In this document: positions 8,939 to 22,031 of the stretch, piece after piece
Position numbering within the stretch: the first letter of the stretch is position 1
How the letters are laid out: every line of letters begins with the position of its first letter
Source of the DNA: Beverwykella pulmonaria
Taxonomy: Eukaryota; Ascomycota; Dothideomycetes; Pleosporales; Melanommataceae
Reading direction: 5' to 3'
Assembly: GCA_001599595.1 (NCBI GenBank)
Contig: BCHH01000001.1
Span: 5,089,818-5,153,817 of the forward strand
DNA length: 64,000 nt
Position numbers and translations under genes: made by a program
The notes under the pieces: model-generated
Database searches by the model: none
The model's input: the letters and a program-made list of their open reading frames with translations, nothing else
What the model was told of the DNA's origin: nothing

Positions 8939-10667
8939 TTAGGAGTTTTGGGCAACGCCATCGAGTCCGCTGCCGTTGGTAATGCTGTGGGGGAGGCTGA
9001 AGCTGTTTCTGCCGTCGCTAACAGGCGTTCCATCACCGCCATTCATCCCTGACCCGTTCATACCAGAACTGTTCATCCCGGAGCCACTCAGGCCAGAATT
9101 ATTTATACCAGGACCGTTCATCCCAGAACCATTCATCCCAGAACTATTCATTCCAGGACCGTTCATACTAGAACCCATGACGGGTCCATTCATGCCAGAA
9201 GTATTCATCGTAGGGCCACTCATACTGGGGCCGCTCATGCCATTGTCCATACTTCCGACCCCTGAGCCTAGCGGCCCCAGGCCAGGGCCGAGACGAGCCG
9301 TCTCGTCCTCTTCACCCATGCCATCGACATCGGGCCAGAAGCGCTCTTCCAGCCAACATATTTGCCGGAAAATCTCCTCGCATCGAATCATTTCCTCCTT
9401 GCCGTCGTGCGCAGTAGTGATATTGGCCAGCTCGTCGACGAGGGCTCGTGTGGCATCTACGAACTTGCTGAAAGCGGGTGAGGTCCAATTCGGAATGAGG
9501 GCCTGATGGAGGGCGACGATGTGGTTCTCTGTGCTTGGGGTCGAGAGGGACGTGCTAAAGGATGAGGCATACTGCCAGGCGGAGCGATAGCACTACGGTG
9601 TTTGTTAGCAGGGTTGACGTCTTTTGATGTGTACAAGGGTATGAGGTCGGAGCAACTTGTTCCCCAGAATCTTCTGTGTGGGGGCAATGTGGCGACATTA
9701 GGTCCTACTTACATGCTCAGTTCCCCACAAGACCACCATGCCCTCGAGAAGGGAGGCGCTGGAGCTGCTCGCGCTGACGAAGAGGTCGAGCAGTGCGCGG
9801 GTGATAGGCGTCGCTGGATCCTGGCTTAAGGTCAAGCCGTATTTCGTGGCCGTGATCTCGAAGAACTGCATCTCGCGTCGCATGTTGTTCAGCGCGGATA
9901 TGAGGAGGTCCATGGTCCGATACATGGGGTGGAATTGCGAGTTGGTGGTCTGCGGCAGGCGGATCTTGGCCAGCAGCTGCCCCACGAAGCGGATGTAGCC
10001 CCGCGCATAGTGTGCGTCCTGTACGAGCCATTGCGACAGCGGCCCCGGGGCCAGCGAGCCGCAGCCAGCATGCGAGAGGAACGGTTGTTGCGTCGCTTGT
10101 GTGAAGGGCGCGGCGCATTTGGCAAGCAAATGGGCCGTAAGCGAGGGTGCGAGATGGGGTTGCTGGTGATGGACGTGGGGCGCGATGAGCTGGCCATCGC
10201 GCGCGCGCTTGGTATTTGGGCCTCGCCGGTGGACTTGGAGATTCGGATTCGGGTGCTGGCCGGTCAGGATGGACCCACTGGCGCCCGAGTTGTGCTGCTG
10301 TATGTTTTGGTCGATGGACGTGCCCTCTGCCGCTGCCACCTGGGCGGCGAGATGGGCTTGCGCATCGGGCGATGAGAGGTACGACTGGCACTCCTGGAGA
10401 TGCTCAATCTGGCGGGTGGTGTTCTTCGCGCGCACGAAGCCACAGTGTAGACATCGGACCTTGTTGCACTGTGCCCACCGTTAGCAGGCCGTTTGTGGCG
10501 AGGGACGCGTGGGCGTGTGGGAATTGGGCTGCTTACCTTGGAGGGAGTGTCGCTGTCGTTGAACTCCTGGAAGGCGCGGCGAATATCTGGATTCGCGCTG
10601 GAGGGAGGGTCATCAGTATCGCGGGGCGTGGAGGAGGGGGGAGGTAAGAGGCTCACTGTCGTCCCAT
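8939..10667 (-). CDS. C2HC zinc finger - TENA/THI-4 fusion protein
   Basis: Four exons on the minus strand: 10667-10657 (11 nt), 10597-10537, 10468-9713 and 9592-8939, giving 493 residues. All introns have GT/AG ends. The start is inferred: only the 11-nt exon gives an in-frame ATG, because the frame otherwise stays open upstream to a stop without one. Residues 30-51 form a C-x2-C-x13-H-x3-C finger resembling BED-type fingers. Residues of about 130-380 form a TENA/THI-4 (heme-oxygenase-like helical) domain: LSQWLVQDAHYARGYIRF, then CYRSAWQYA and a Glu-Arg-Phe-Trp end. The family includes thiaminase II and PQQ-synthesis enzymes; activity here is unknown. The C-terminus carries about a dozen near-repeats of SGMNG/SGMNS type (about 9030-9240). 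The zinc finger suggests DNA or RNA contact, but that is inference. Confidence 0.8.
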
Positions 10668-12666
10668 TCTCGTTCGGCTGTCCTTGGATATGTTACTGTA
10701 CTGTCATGTAATTGTCAGTGAGGAACCGAGTATGTAACTGCGCGAGTGCGGGCCTAGGCCGTGACTAATCGGCAGGTGCGAACATATCGTCCACGACTCC
10801 TCCCTTTTGGACGGCAGCCATGACCAGGTCCCGCCACGTAGAGAGTGCCATTATGGGCCGATTGTTGTGGTCGAGTCTCCCACATGTTTCCATTCACCGC
10901 AGCGCGTTGGGCAGCTCTTCTGGTCTGCCCGTGAGGGTTTCTTCTTGCGCTGGCCAAGTGAACCTGCACGTCTTAGTAACCCGGTTTGCGAGCCAAGCAA
11001 CGCGGACAGGATTCGAAACACGTCTGCTCATCGCCACCCAGTTTCGCCTACGGTATCTACAGTACTGCAACTTACCACCGAAACATGCTCACCTAGTCAT
11101 CATCCCTCTGCCTTTCCACTGCAGGTACTGCACTAACACACACATCCACGTCAGACCTCTCACATCCATACCCGGTGTGGCCCAAGACCATCGGAATATA
11201 GCCGCAGCCTCGAGTGACACCCATACCACACATGGAGATGCCTCTTCTCTGCCCGCAAAGGAGGCCGCTGTGGTACTCGGCTGTTGGTGTTTCTCCTCGG
11301 CATCGCGAGGTTACAGCACAGGAGCGCGCCAACTCCGGAGCACAAGTGCACGACAACCACACAGCTGGCACGAACCTTCCAAACTAAGCAAAGCTCGTGG
11401 CATTGTTCGCGCAATTAACAAATTCTCTTTCGGGCGCGTGACGCCTCGCACCCATCTCTCACGAAGCTACCCTTATTTTCCACGACTTGTGAGCTCATCG
11501 GTCACGATATTAATTAACGCCCGCGCCGGTGACGCACAAACAGCTCGGGGCTTTCCAGAACGAATTGAACAAGCTGGGGTCCAAACAAAGCCCAGTGTCC
11601 AAGCTTCGCCGATGCGGGGAAGCAAGCACCTTTATTTCGCACCGCCTAGCTGGTGAGGGGCAGTGGTTAACTGGATATGTGCAACACACCCATGATGCAG
11701 GAGACTAGAATGTGCTCTACTATGACAGGACGTATGTTGTCTACATGCCCCTCAGGACTTCCGCTTCACAGCGTCCCTCTATAGTGCAGGCGCGAGCATT
11801 TCCCGCTGTTTCAACTTCATTACATCACTCATCATTACCGAAAATACAGGGGTCGGGAAAGTGGGCTGCCCACTTCCCGGCGTTGGCTTTAGCGATCGCA
11901 ACCTCAAGAGGGTAGTCCTCCGCAGAATGGCAGCCCTACAAGCACATGCGCCGAGGCACAGATCTACACGCCAAAGACTGGGCTTGATGGGATCCGTGGC
12001 TCTCACCACCCGACTTGGCTTTGCGCCGCTGATCTCTACCATGATGCATGTTAACCTTTTCGGAAACCCTGCGTCTACCGGAACGTCTAAGCCTTCTAAG
12101 CCACAAGGGTACACTTGTGATGTAAATCTCACACCATGGCTCTGCGTCACTTGGTGATTTGCCAGCGTCCAGCTTTAAGAATGCCCGAGAGTGGAGTAAA
12201 GATTGTCATCGATTGTGGACCCGGTAGGCTCGTGACTGGCTGCTCTAGAGCAACAACCTGGAGACCGGAGTACTCCTTACCAGACGGGGCCATGGCACTA
12301 AATTGATGTTTACTATGATGAAGATCTCTTGAAACATTCTCGTGACAGGGATATGGAAAGAAGCTAAAGGGCGGTCTTCTTAAAGCGATGGTTGTTCCGC
12401 CATGATTATAAGGCCAACTGCGAGGTTCCAACTGCGAGTTCCCAACTGCGATATTCCACGAAAGTTGTTGTAGAGAAGCTCATCATCCTAGCCTTTTCTT
12501 TCCTACTCTTCTGTCTTTGGATAGATTCGTCGCCTTCGGCTTTCGGTTATCTCTCTCTCACCTACTCTCTCTCACCTACTCTCTCTCCCTCCTCTCTCTC
12601 TCTCTTTCTCTGTCTCATACACACATATATATACAGGGTTGAGCAGCACCAATACACAACAACACT
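10668..12666. other. Intergenic between two divergently transcribed genes
   Basis: This holds the promoters of the TENA/THI-4 gene (-) and the GH5 glucanase gene (+). A 278-codon plus-strand frame (10820-11656) has no domain and an odd composition, and I judge it chance. A strongly pyrimidine-rich CT tract lies at 12550-12616, just upstream of the glucanase start. Confidence 0.55.
12550..12616 (+). repeat. CT-rich simple repeat in the glucanase leader
   Basis: Runs of CTCTCT broken by ACCTACT occur just upstream of the ATG. CT-rich blocks near transcription starts are common in strongly expressed fungal genes, so this may be part of the core promoter or leader. That role is inference. Confidence 0.6.
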
Positions 12667-14085
<1,419 letters not shown>

Positions 14086-15727
14086 GCGCCTCCATATTCG
14101 TGATCACTCGTAATTGGGTGCATGCTCGCCTTATATCGCCAACTTGAGGATTCAGTCGCCCTTTTGAGCGAATCCTTTGTTACGAGCTCGTACTGCACTT
14201 CTTGTCTTCAGCCCTACAATCACTCTCGACCTCACGCACAAATACACACCTTCGACCAAAAACCCCACTTCTTGATATCTATCAACAGACTGCCTTTTTT
14301 TTCTTCTCCTTTCTCAAAGCAGAGCGCGAGTCATGCTAGTACCTGCTACGACGTTACGAATCTTCTTCCCAAAATACCCATTTCCCTCGTTGAAATAAAA
14401 GCGCTTTCACATTCGTTCTATTAAGATAAAGATGAAGCGCAGATATCCCGCTTTTTGGAACCGATACATCTGTAACGAGTTTTGAAAAAACGGTGGCTTG
14501 AGGAAGAAGATGTTCTGTACGGAAGAATAAAGAGATTGAACAGAACCAGGAACGGTTTCACCGTATATGACGTGATGTGAGGAGAGATGAATGAACCCAA
14601 ATTGAGATGACTTGTCACAGTGTAGAGTTTAAATTCGCTACTTTGCACATGCGTAGGGCAACCACTTCCCACCCATAGTGTTCAGCAGGGGGTAAAGTCC
14701 GTAATATAGGGCAGTGTAAAGTATCTTGACTCTCCTAAGTAGTATTTTAGCGACGGAGGTTTCAACCACCCCGACACTGTGCCACTCTAGCGCCACACCG
14801 TTGTTCCAATAGCACACAAAGCCTCCCTCTGCGAACTCATGCAACGACGCGGCAAAATTCCCCTTTCGTCTGACCATGCAACGTGAAATCTCAATGCGCC
14901 CCGCTTCGAAAGCGAGCCAAGTCATCGAGACCCTGATGACCGCTCATTCGAAGAGTCTTCTTCTAACAGTGCGGGTGCAATCTGGAGACGGTTTCAAGTG
15001 TGCGCGCAGCTGGACCATCGTGTAAACCTGGACAAGCTCTCGTCTTTTACTCTCCTCCCATCTTCAGCTCCACAACGCTTGCGCAGGGGCTGTGCACTTG
15101 ACTTGGTGGAGAGAAAGCGGTTGACGTGCGCAGGCGGCGCGACTTCGTGACGAGCTGACACTGTACTATATTGCGGCGGCGCGCGCGAGGTTTTATTGCA
15201 TTCCGGTCAGTGGAGGGCTGGCAGCCAGGGTCCTATTCCTGGAAATTGGATGCGGGCTGAAAGGACGGGAGAAATTCAACGCCCAACGCCAGTGGCCCCT
15301 GACGGCTTCCCTGAAGCACGCCCAGGCCTTAAAACACGAGATGCTCATTACCTGCAGTGCTGTCATTGGGTGACCTGCCGAAGCGCGAGAGGATGCAGTT
15401 TAGCGGTTCTATGGGATGCCTTCTCATTGGCAGAAGTGGATAGACTTATGCAGGAACAGGGTCGCCTGGCGCGAGATGACAAGCTGCCAAGCCCCCTCCT
15501 GCGGGATTGTGGCCAGCTGCGAATATAAGCCTGTGTCCGTCGTGTTTCTACTCACCCTTCACCTCCACGCCGTTCCTGCCCTGCCTCACTCACAGAAGAA
15601 GACTTGTCTTCAGCCGCTCTTTAGCACTCACATTCTTTAAACACGCATTCCTTCCCCCCAGCTTATATACAACCTCCCTCCAGCAATTAATATCCTAATA
15701 TCCAACATCACCAAACCAACCGTCAAC
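14086..15727. other. Intergenic; promoter side of the GPI wall-protein gene
   Basis: No gene is supported. 95- to 110-codon frames at 14638-14925 (-) and 15196-15528 (+) have no recognisable domain. The 150 bp before 15728 are pyrimidine-rich (a repeated CCTC/CACC pattern), as in the glucanase leader. Confidence 0.5.
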
Positions 15728-16630
15728 ATGATTGCTCAAATCTCAACCGTTGCCTTCTTCGCTGGCCTTGCTGCCGCCGTCCACAAGCCAGTTGGCGACC
15801 CCCTGGGTAACCCCATCACCGCTCCTCTGGTCGAAGTATGTATATTCTCTTTTGAGTCTTGCGCTGCGTCGACAACGGCTTGGTCGCAGAGACGAGACTT
15901 GGGCGACTGGTTTGGAACGAGAGCAATCAGCTGACCCCTTTCAGATCGTTCCAGCCTGCAAGGCCTACACCATCAAATGGACCCCGACTACCCCCAACAC
16001 CATCTCGCTCCTCCTTCTCCGTGGCCCGTCTACCAACGTTGTGCCCCTCGGTGCTCCTCTTGCTGAGGGCATTGCCAACAGCGGCAGCTTCGTCTGGACT
16101 CCCTCTGCCGATCTCGAGGCCGACACCACTGTGCGTATCTCCATCCCCGCATTTCCTGCGCCACACTAACCATATCGCAGCACTACGGTCTCCAGCTGAT
16201 CGACGATGTCACCGGCCAATACCAGTACTCTACCCAGTTTGGTATCTCCAAGGACGCCTGCAAGATCGTTGTCTCGTCCAGCGTTGCCCCATCCACCACT
16301 GCTGAGCCTACCGGAAAGGGCTACCCGACCTCCAAGCCGACCTCCACCGACCACGGCTACGGAAAGCCCTCCAGCTCCAGCACCAAGATTTACACGCCCA
16401 CCGTCTCCAGCGTTGCCAGCACCGGCTACCCCATCTCCAACAGCACCATCCTCCAGCCCAGCAAGTCCCTTTCCGTCCCGGCCTCCCTCAAGACCACCGC
16501 CAGCGGTACTCCTGTCACGCCTCCTAGCACCACCCGCTCAGCACCTGCTGAGTCTACCGGCGGCGCATCCGGCATCCGCGCTGGTCTCGGCCTCGCGGGC
16601 GCCGTTGCGGGTCTCGTCTTCATGCTGTAA
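15728..16630 (+). CDS. GPI-anchored Ser/Thr-rich cell-wall protein (Kre9/Knh1 N-terminal-like)
   Basis: Three exons (15728-15835, 15945-16130, 16181-16630), all joined in phase 0, encode 247 residues. A signal peptide (about residues 1-17) is followed by a beta-sandwich-like domain of about 90 residues (IKWTPTTPNTISLLLLRGPS, GSFVWTPSADLEADTTHYGL) of the Kre9/Knh1-type Ser-Thr-rich GPI family. Next comes a long Ser/Thr/Pro stretch, likely heavily O-mannosylated. The C-terminus has a GPI signal: small residues (GGASG) as the probable anchor site, then a hydrophobic tail ending VAGLVFML. It should sit on the plasma membrane or be linked into the wall. Biological role not known. Confidence 0.9.
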
Positions 16631-17701
16631 GTATCTATCGACCTCAGAGTTTCGCATTCTTTGGGAGAATTGGGCATTTACGGTAATGACTTCGTTTCTT
16701 GTGCATGGTGTTATCAGTATACCAAATTTTTCTTGTGTCTAGTTGGTAGAAATGGATGTGAAGTTGTTGGCTCTAGAGGTGGTTCAGTTGGATAAAAAGC
16801 CTGGTGCGATGTAATGAGGACGGTGGTGGATCTAATATGGATCGAATTATACCCCTTTCTTCTCTTTTCCCGTGACATGAACCTGGCCGTTTGCTTGATG
16901 TGGTGCTGTATGCATGTCTGCACGTGTTCCATTCGTCGACCGAGTGAATGTTAGAATCGTTTTCTATGTTCGCATCGCGTTCATCGCCTATCGATAGTTT
17001 CCATTTTCTCCACTTCCTAACATGAATCGAATTCCACGACGTCGATTAACCGCATAATATTTTCCCAACTTTCGATCGGAGCTTTCAAGGTTAAAAGCAA
17101 TTGTCCATCGATCATCGCCCTGTGCGTATCAGTTCCTTTCCATGCTCATTCTCAAATTCGTAAAGACTGCCCCTTCTTGTTCCCAACTCAATCCTACTAC
17201 TATATTGTCCCTGCATTCGCACTCAATCACAGATTAGTTCATATAGATTGCTATTCGGCATCGCAAATATCACACCACGCACCGGGCTTGGTTGTTACAC
17301 ACAGCTCATCTATTCCAAGCCCTGGTCCAAATCTTACAAAATACTGTCGTGTAAGGAGAATCGACTTGGCAAAGGATTATTTTCATTGTGCTGAGACTCC
17401 AAAGTCAACACAGAAAGAAAAGGAAGAGCGCAAGAACCTACCCGTCTACCTGGCGTTTGAGAAGACCATATATTGCGAACAGAGAACATTGTCCCATCCT
17501 ATCTTGCTATTCAATCCAACATCACGAAAGGCCTTCTGCAGTCCAATCTTCGCCAATAGTATCGATCACATCTTTCCCAGGAGTTTCCAACCACTTTGAG
17601 AACCTACAGCTATTCCTACACTAGCCATCTACTCGAATTCCGCCTCACAATCATAACTCCAACTGTTCAACACATCATCGTCCAATAGCTCACTACTAAT
17701 A
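16631..17701. other. Intergenic, no gene seen
   Basis: This carries the 3-prime end of the wall-protein gene and the promoter of the dehydrogenase gene. A 140-codon plus frame (17177-17599) runs toward the dehydrogenase start but has no domain; it is more likely leader sequence. Confidence 0.5.
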
Positions 17702-18640
17702 ATGGCCTTCCCACCCCACTACGGCATCAACTTCACCTCAACAATCCACGCCTCCATCCCCACAAACCTACTCCCCAGCAGCAATCGCCTCGCCAACCCA
17801 TTCATCGCTGTCATTACCGGCGCAGGAAAAGGCCTCGGATACCACATCTCGCTCGCCTACGCGCGAGCCGGTGCATCAGGGCTCTCCATCTCATCCAGAA
17901 CACTCACCGATTTAGAAAAGTTGGAAGCCGAGATCAAGAAAATCGACCCCAAGATCGAGATCTTGAAAAGCGTCTGCGACACGCAAATCGATGAGAGCAT
18001 AGAAGCGTTAGAGAAGGAAGTGCGAGCAAAATGGGGCCGTGTCGACGCCGTCATCGCAAACGCAGGCATAATCTCAAAATACATCTCGAGGAAACCCGCA
18101 AACGGTGATGGTGGAAAAGCAGCCAGCAACCTCCCCATCGGCCTCCTCGAAGACAACGATTGGGCCCGTGTTCTAGATATCAATTTGCTCGGCAGCTGGC
18201 GCATCTCCAAAGCCTTCCTCCCACTTCTCATACAAACGAATGATGGACCGCAGACGCTCATCATCGTCACGTCGCTGGCGGGGCATTCCTTTACCTCGGC
18301 GCTGACGCCCATCGCGTACAACGTCAGCAAACTCGCCTGCAATAGGCTCGTCGAGCATATCGATTCGGACCACCGGGCTACCGATGGGATTCACGCGTAC
18401 GCACTGCATCCTGGTGCTGTGTTAACGCCGCAGACGCAAAACCATCAAGGGGATATGTGGGGGAGTTTGTTGAGTGATGATGAGGGGCTGGCGGGGGCGA
18501 TGTGCGTGTGGTTGTGTAGGGAGAAGAGGGGCTGGTTGAGTGGGAGATATGTATCTGCGAATTGGGATGTAGATGAGTTGTTGGAGAGGAAAGACGAGAT
18601 TGGCAGCGGAGATATGCTTAAGTTCAGGATGGTGGTCTAA
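17702..18640 (+). CDS. Short-chain dehydrogenase/reductase (SDR)
   Basis: Intronless, 312 residues. The classical SDR signature is complete: cofactor-binding TGAGKGLG at 39-46, NAG at 120-122, and catalytic Asn161, Ser191, Tyr206 and Lys210 (YNVSK). After the first beta strand, SSRT suggests NADP(H) rather than NAD(H) preference. A 33-residue N-terminal stretch before the Rossmann fold is a little long, and the C-terminal part (GWLSGRYVSANWDVDELL) resembles fungal SDRs of uncharacterised substrate. It is probably cytosolic. No partner genes of a biosynthetic pathway lie nearby, so the substrate cannot be inferred. Confidence 0.9.
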   Translation: MAFPPHYGINFTSTIHASIPTNLLPSSNRLANPFIAVITGAGKGLGYHISLAYARAGASGLSISSRTLTDLEKLEAEIKKIDPKIEILKSVCDTQIDESIEALEKEVRAKWGRVDAVIANAGIISKYISRKPANGDGGKAASNLPIGLLEDNDWARVLDINLLGSWRISKAFLPLLIQTNDGPQTLIIVTSLAGHSFTSALTPIAYNVSKLACNRLVEHIDSDHRATDGIHAYALHPGAVLTPQTQNHQGDMWGSLLSDDEGLAGAMCVWLCREKRGWLSGRYVSANWDVDELLERKDEIGSGDMLKFRMVV

Positions 18641-19156
18641 GCGGAGGGAGGGGAATCTCGGGCTTTTGGACATGACTTATTGAAGTTCTCCTGCAAAGGC
18701 CACATGGGCATATTTTGGTACAGGAAGATATGCCAGAACATTCTACACTTTGTCGTAGGAAGAATCACAACCTCGGGAGCTTTAGAGACGACCAGATAAG
18801 GGAACGCGATTTAGATTCGTCATACCTAAGGCAAAATATGCAAGACAGCAACACAATGGGTCTCTCTGAGGCTGAATGTGATGTTGTTTGAAGTTTGAAT
18901 AAATCACTGGTACTATTAGGCTGTAAGTCCAGGTGTGACGATCCAGGTGTAGTAGGAGCGTGTTGGCACAAAAGCAATTTCAGTATGTTGCATTTTCAGG
19001 TCGAAACACTTGATACGCAGGTAAAACTAGAGTTACTCAGAAGAAGAGCCAGCCGGGGAGCGCTGGTTAGTTGACAAGACCAGAGCCCTTGCGAACAATC
19101 AATCAATCCAGTTCCTTAATGTTCTGTCTGTACCTATATTACTCACACCAAAGCAC
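18641..19156. other. Intergenic between the SDR gene and the copia relic
   Basis: No gene or repeat was recognised. Confidence 0.5.
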
Positions 19157-19308
19157 CACTACCAGTCACGTGAGGATGACACGACTAATGAAGCCCGCTG
19201 CACTAATTATATATAGCTGCACATTTACACACATGATCAAACACACTTCTTCATACTCTTATCACCCACCGCCCTACTTACAGTCACGAGCCCGGTTCGC
19301 TCCTAGGA
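19157..19308 (+). repeat. 5-prime LTR-like block of copia copy B
   Basis: Similar to 20792-20909 and 5835-5973. It contains a TATATA tract near 19208-19215 that could be the element's TATA box. Confidence 0.6.
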
Positions 19309-19310
19309 TG

Positions 19311-19511
19311 ATAAGGTTGTTCAGGATTGACGTGTTCCAATACGCATCCTGATTGAGGTATTGTTTTAATAACGAAGATCCAGAGCTCCCAATCGGATTT
19401 CCCTCGAACGAACGATTTCAGAGATAGATTTTGACATATTGACCATAAGGCTGATAGGTAGGATTAAATGATAAATGACAATAGGTAGGGAGTCAAAGGA
19501 TATTTGTTAAT
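19311..19511 (-). repeat. Segment inverted relative to copy A (5977-6180)
   Basis: The reverse complement of 19311-19511 aligns along its whole length with 5977-6180 (shared blocks such as CCTACCTATCAGCCTT, TCAAAATCTA, ATTATTAAAA and CTGAACAA). The flanking LTR blocks and the block before gag keep the same orientation in both copies. About 200 bp has therefore been flipped in one copy. Confidence 0.75.
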
Positions 19512-19562
19512 GTGGGGATCTCCAAAATCCCGAGAAACCTTCTCGTCCTACAGCTGTTCCTA

Positions 19563-20450
19563 ATGTCAACGGATTTGCTTCCATACAATCAAGACATGAA
19601 CATCTATTACAAGGACATCAAACATTATCAACGCTTGATAGAGAAATTAGGAGAAATTGAATGTCATATTATTCAATCAATCAATCCAGATTTCATCTGT
19701 GATGTCGTCGACAAGGACTCTGTCTACGATAAACTCAAGACACTACGAGACCTCTACTCACCAACGATCGCTGAACAAGAATGAGTTATATGAATCGGCT
19801 AAGATCCTACATGCTCGCCGATCGAATATCGAGGAGTGACGCATCACCTTACTCAATGCATACAATCGAGCTAAACGATTCAATTTGCCACAGGCATATG
19901 GCTTCCAGCCTCACATGGACCTTGTCCGAGCAATCATGCAGGTTGATTCAGCCTATGCTGCAAAATCTTCAAGGCCGAGAAAACCTAGGATGCCGACCGC
20001 AATATACCTGTACTAGATGCTGTTCAGTTGTCAACTGTTGTTATCGAATTCCTTCGCTACTATCGCACTGTACAATCAAGACAGGCCAACATTTTCAAAG
20101 AAGAAATTGAAGAACATATAAGGACCAACAAAAAAAGAGCAATAGATAATTTCAAACCGACAAGTCCTTGCCTCTGTGGTGATTTACACTTCTGGGGTTA
20201 ATGTCCATATACCGTCACAGCACACAGTCCAAGAGGGTTCGTTGAAGACCCTGAAAAGGCCAAGAGAATTGCGAAGTATGAGGCCTAGGATCAAGTAGGT
20301 AGACTAAACCAGATTCGGAAGAAGAACCAACACTTCAAAACGCTAAGGACGAGGAATAATATCGATAACGAATCTGATTCGACAGAATTCGATATCAAAG
20401 ACGAGCCGGCCCAGCCACATTCTTCGACTGAATCAGGATCTAGTCCGTGA
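19563..20450 (+). pseudogene. Retrotransposon gag relic (UBN2/copia type)
   Basis: The frame starts MSTDLLPYNQDMNIYYKDI and reads gag-like (IEKLGEIECHIIQSINP, YDKLKTLRDLYSPT). It shifts near 19785 (ELYESAKILHARRSNIEE), again near 19965, and ends in a single CCHC-like knuckle, CLCGDLHFWG-stop-CPY. Both frameshifts and stops are present, so it is inactive. Gag of this type packages element RNA in virus-like particles. Confidence 0.65.
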
Positions 20451-20791
20451 TCGCCTCAGCTCGTCACCGACATGAAACCAATAATCAACGAACACAATTC
20501 TCAGTAAGCAAACAACGAATCAATATGCTACAACAAATCGATATCACTAGATTCATCCTATATTTTTGATCATGACGAACCCGACTTCTTTGAAGCCTCT
20601 GATGCCTCGTATGCCGATCGCGAAGCCTCGCGCGAAGCTCACGAGGCCGCATCTTCTTCCTATTCAGTGGACCTATCGATTGAAAAACAAAATTGCAGCG
20701 TGATGTACTAGCCTGCATCGCGTCGAACTTAAAACCTACAACAGGACAAACCCACACTCAATGCAGCTCTTGTGAAAGAGACCCACTACGT

Positions 20792-20909
20792 CACTACCAG
20801 TCACGTGAATATCCCACTTACTAATCATGTCCGCTGCACTACATATATATTAATACATCATACACGCACAATACACTTCTTCATCCCCTCATCACCACTC
20901 TGCTTACAG
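20792..20909 (+). repeat. 3-prime LTR-like block of copia copy B
   Basis: Matches 19157-19308 with several substitutions and small gaps. It lies downstream of the gag relic in the same orientation. Confidence 0.55.
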
Positions 20910-21337
20910 AAGCTGTTCTAGTGCTACGACGTAGTTTTCTCCTGTGAGACAAGCCATTAAAGTGCCATTATAGCAGGCATGTAGTAGGGCAAGTATCATA
21001 CCTGCATTGAAACGCTTCATCAGATTTTCCAGCCCTGAATTTCTCCACAAGATATACTACAAATAAGACATAGTCGAATGAGTGAAACGGAGAGTGTAGG
21101 GGAGTTGGAAACTTGACGTAGAGTCGAGTCTGCATTCATTCAGTCCCAGATGCTCCCACAGTCATGTCCCGATGTCAGCCTCTCTCTTGACACCTATAAC
21201 AGGCTGTTTCTATGGTAGCTCAACACCTTTTCCAACACCTCCTTGAAATTCAATGATGCGTGAGGAACTGATTCCTCGATGTAGTCTGTATTTATGAATA
21301 TCCGGCTCCTCTGCAATACCCTTCCAGAAGGTAATGA
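20910..21337. other. Intergenic, possible 3-prime extension of a small minus-strand frame
   Basis: On the minus strand a frame reading FWKGIAEEPDIHKYRLHRG continues downstream of the short frame at 21338-21529 and could be a second exon or frame-shifted remainder of it. Nothing else was recognised. Confidence 0.3.
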
Positions 21338-21529
21338 CTACGACCATACAGCGAAAATCATTCTTTTATCATCCTTGGACAACAGTGTGATTTCGGTCGG
21401 AAGTGTTACATCGCCCTCACCACCCTCCTGTTCTTCACCAGTCTGGTTTTTGGCCTGAGCTTGCTGAGCGACGGTTTGATTGGGTTGATAACGAAGGCCG
21501 AAAACGTTTGTTTCTCCCGCCGTAGTCAT
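21338..21529 (-). CDS. Short hypothetical frame, possibly a gene remnant
   Basis: 63 codons with coding-like composition (TNVFGLRYQPNQT, VTLPTEITLLSKDDKRMIFA). GTATGG near the end could be a splice donor, and a coding-like frame resumes downstream. No domain is recognised. It could be a small real gene, a truncated gene beside the copia relic, or chance. Confidence 0.25.
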   Translation of the reverse strand: MTTAGETNVFGLRYQPNQTVAQQAQAKNQTGEEQEGGEGDVTLPTEITLLSKDDKRMIFAVWS

Positions 21530-22031
21530 TTGGCCGCCATCGGTGCGGTTCTTGAAATTTCAGGCCGCGCCGCTTAGGGCTTGCAACCAAATACCGTTGC
21601 ATTCTTGAGGCGCGGTTGTTGCTAGACTTGTTGCCTGTACTCCGGGGAAAGGCGCCAGCCTTACGACTCAGAAAGACTCACTCAGTCGCGAGACAGCAGG
21701 TAAAAGGGTAAAGACTAGATGATCTCTGGAATCTACGATATTGAAAATTAAATATAGTGATTTCTACCTTCACCTTGACACCCCAATCTTGAAAAGTCGG
21801 GAATGAAGCAACAGCTGTGCATCTGCTCACTTACAAACAAGCTGCTCAAACGCTCACACGCTCAAACGCACGACAGATGGCCTGCCACACAAGGAAACGC
21901 CCAAAACGCCAATTGGGTATATAATGCACGCCAGCACTTCGTAGTAAGACTCCAACAAAACAAACGAAAAGCACGACAGGTGCGTCATACACGTTAACAC
22001 CTCTATCAACTTGTTTCCACTTCTCAGCTGA
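21530..22031. other. Intergenic, no gene seen
   Basis: Downstream of the CaaX-box gene. Only short frames occur. Confidence 0.5.

Larger units (their letters stand above)
19157..20909 (+). mobile_element. Internally deleted copia-type retrotransposon (copy B)
   Basis: LTR-like blocks at 19157-19308 and 20792-20909 lie in the same orientation and share CACTACCAGTCACGTGA, GCTGCACTA followed by a TATA tract, CACTTCTTCAT and GCTTACAG/ACTTACAG. Between them lies a gag-like coding relic and then about 300 bp of acidic low-complexity coding relic. Reverse transcriptase, integrase and protease are absent from the 1.5-kb interior, so the copy is either deleted or a nonautonomous derivative. The LTRs have diverged and the frame is shifted, which points to an old insertion. 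Exact LTR ends were not resolved. Confidence 0.65.

Noticed and set aside
8976..9506. Plus-strand 176-codon Pro/Phe/Ile repeat frame
   Set aside because: Antisense shadow of the SGMNG repeat tail of the TENA/THI-4 gene.
10820..11656. 278-codon open frame on the plus strand
   Set aside because: No domain, signal peptide or conserved pattern; composition rich in His/Arg/Ser/Thr as expected of a chance frame in GC-moderate DNA; it overlaps the promoter region of the divergent TENA/THI-4 gene.
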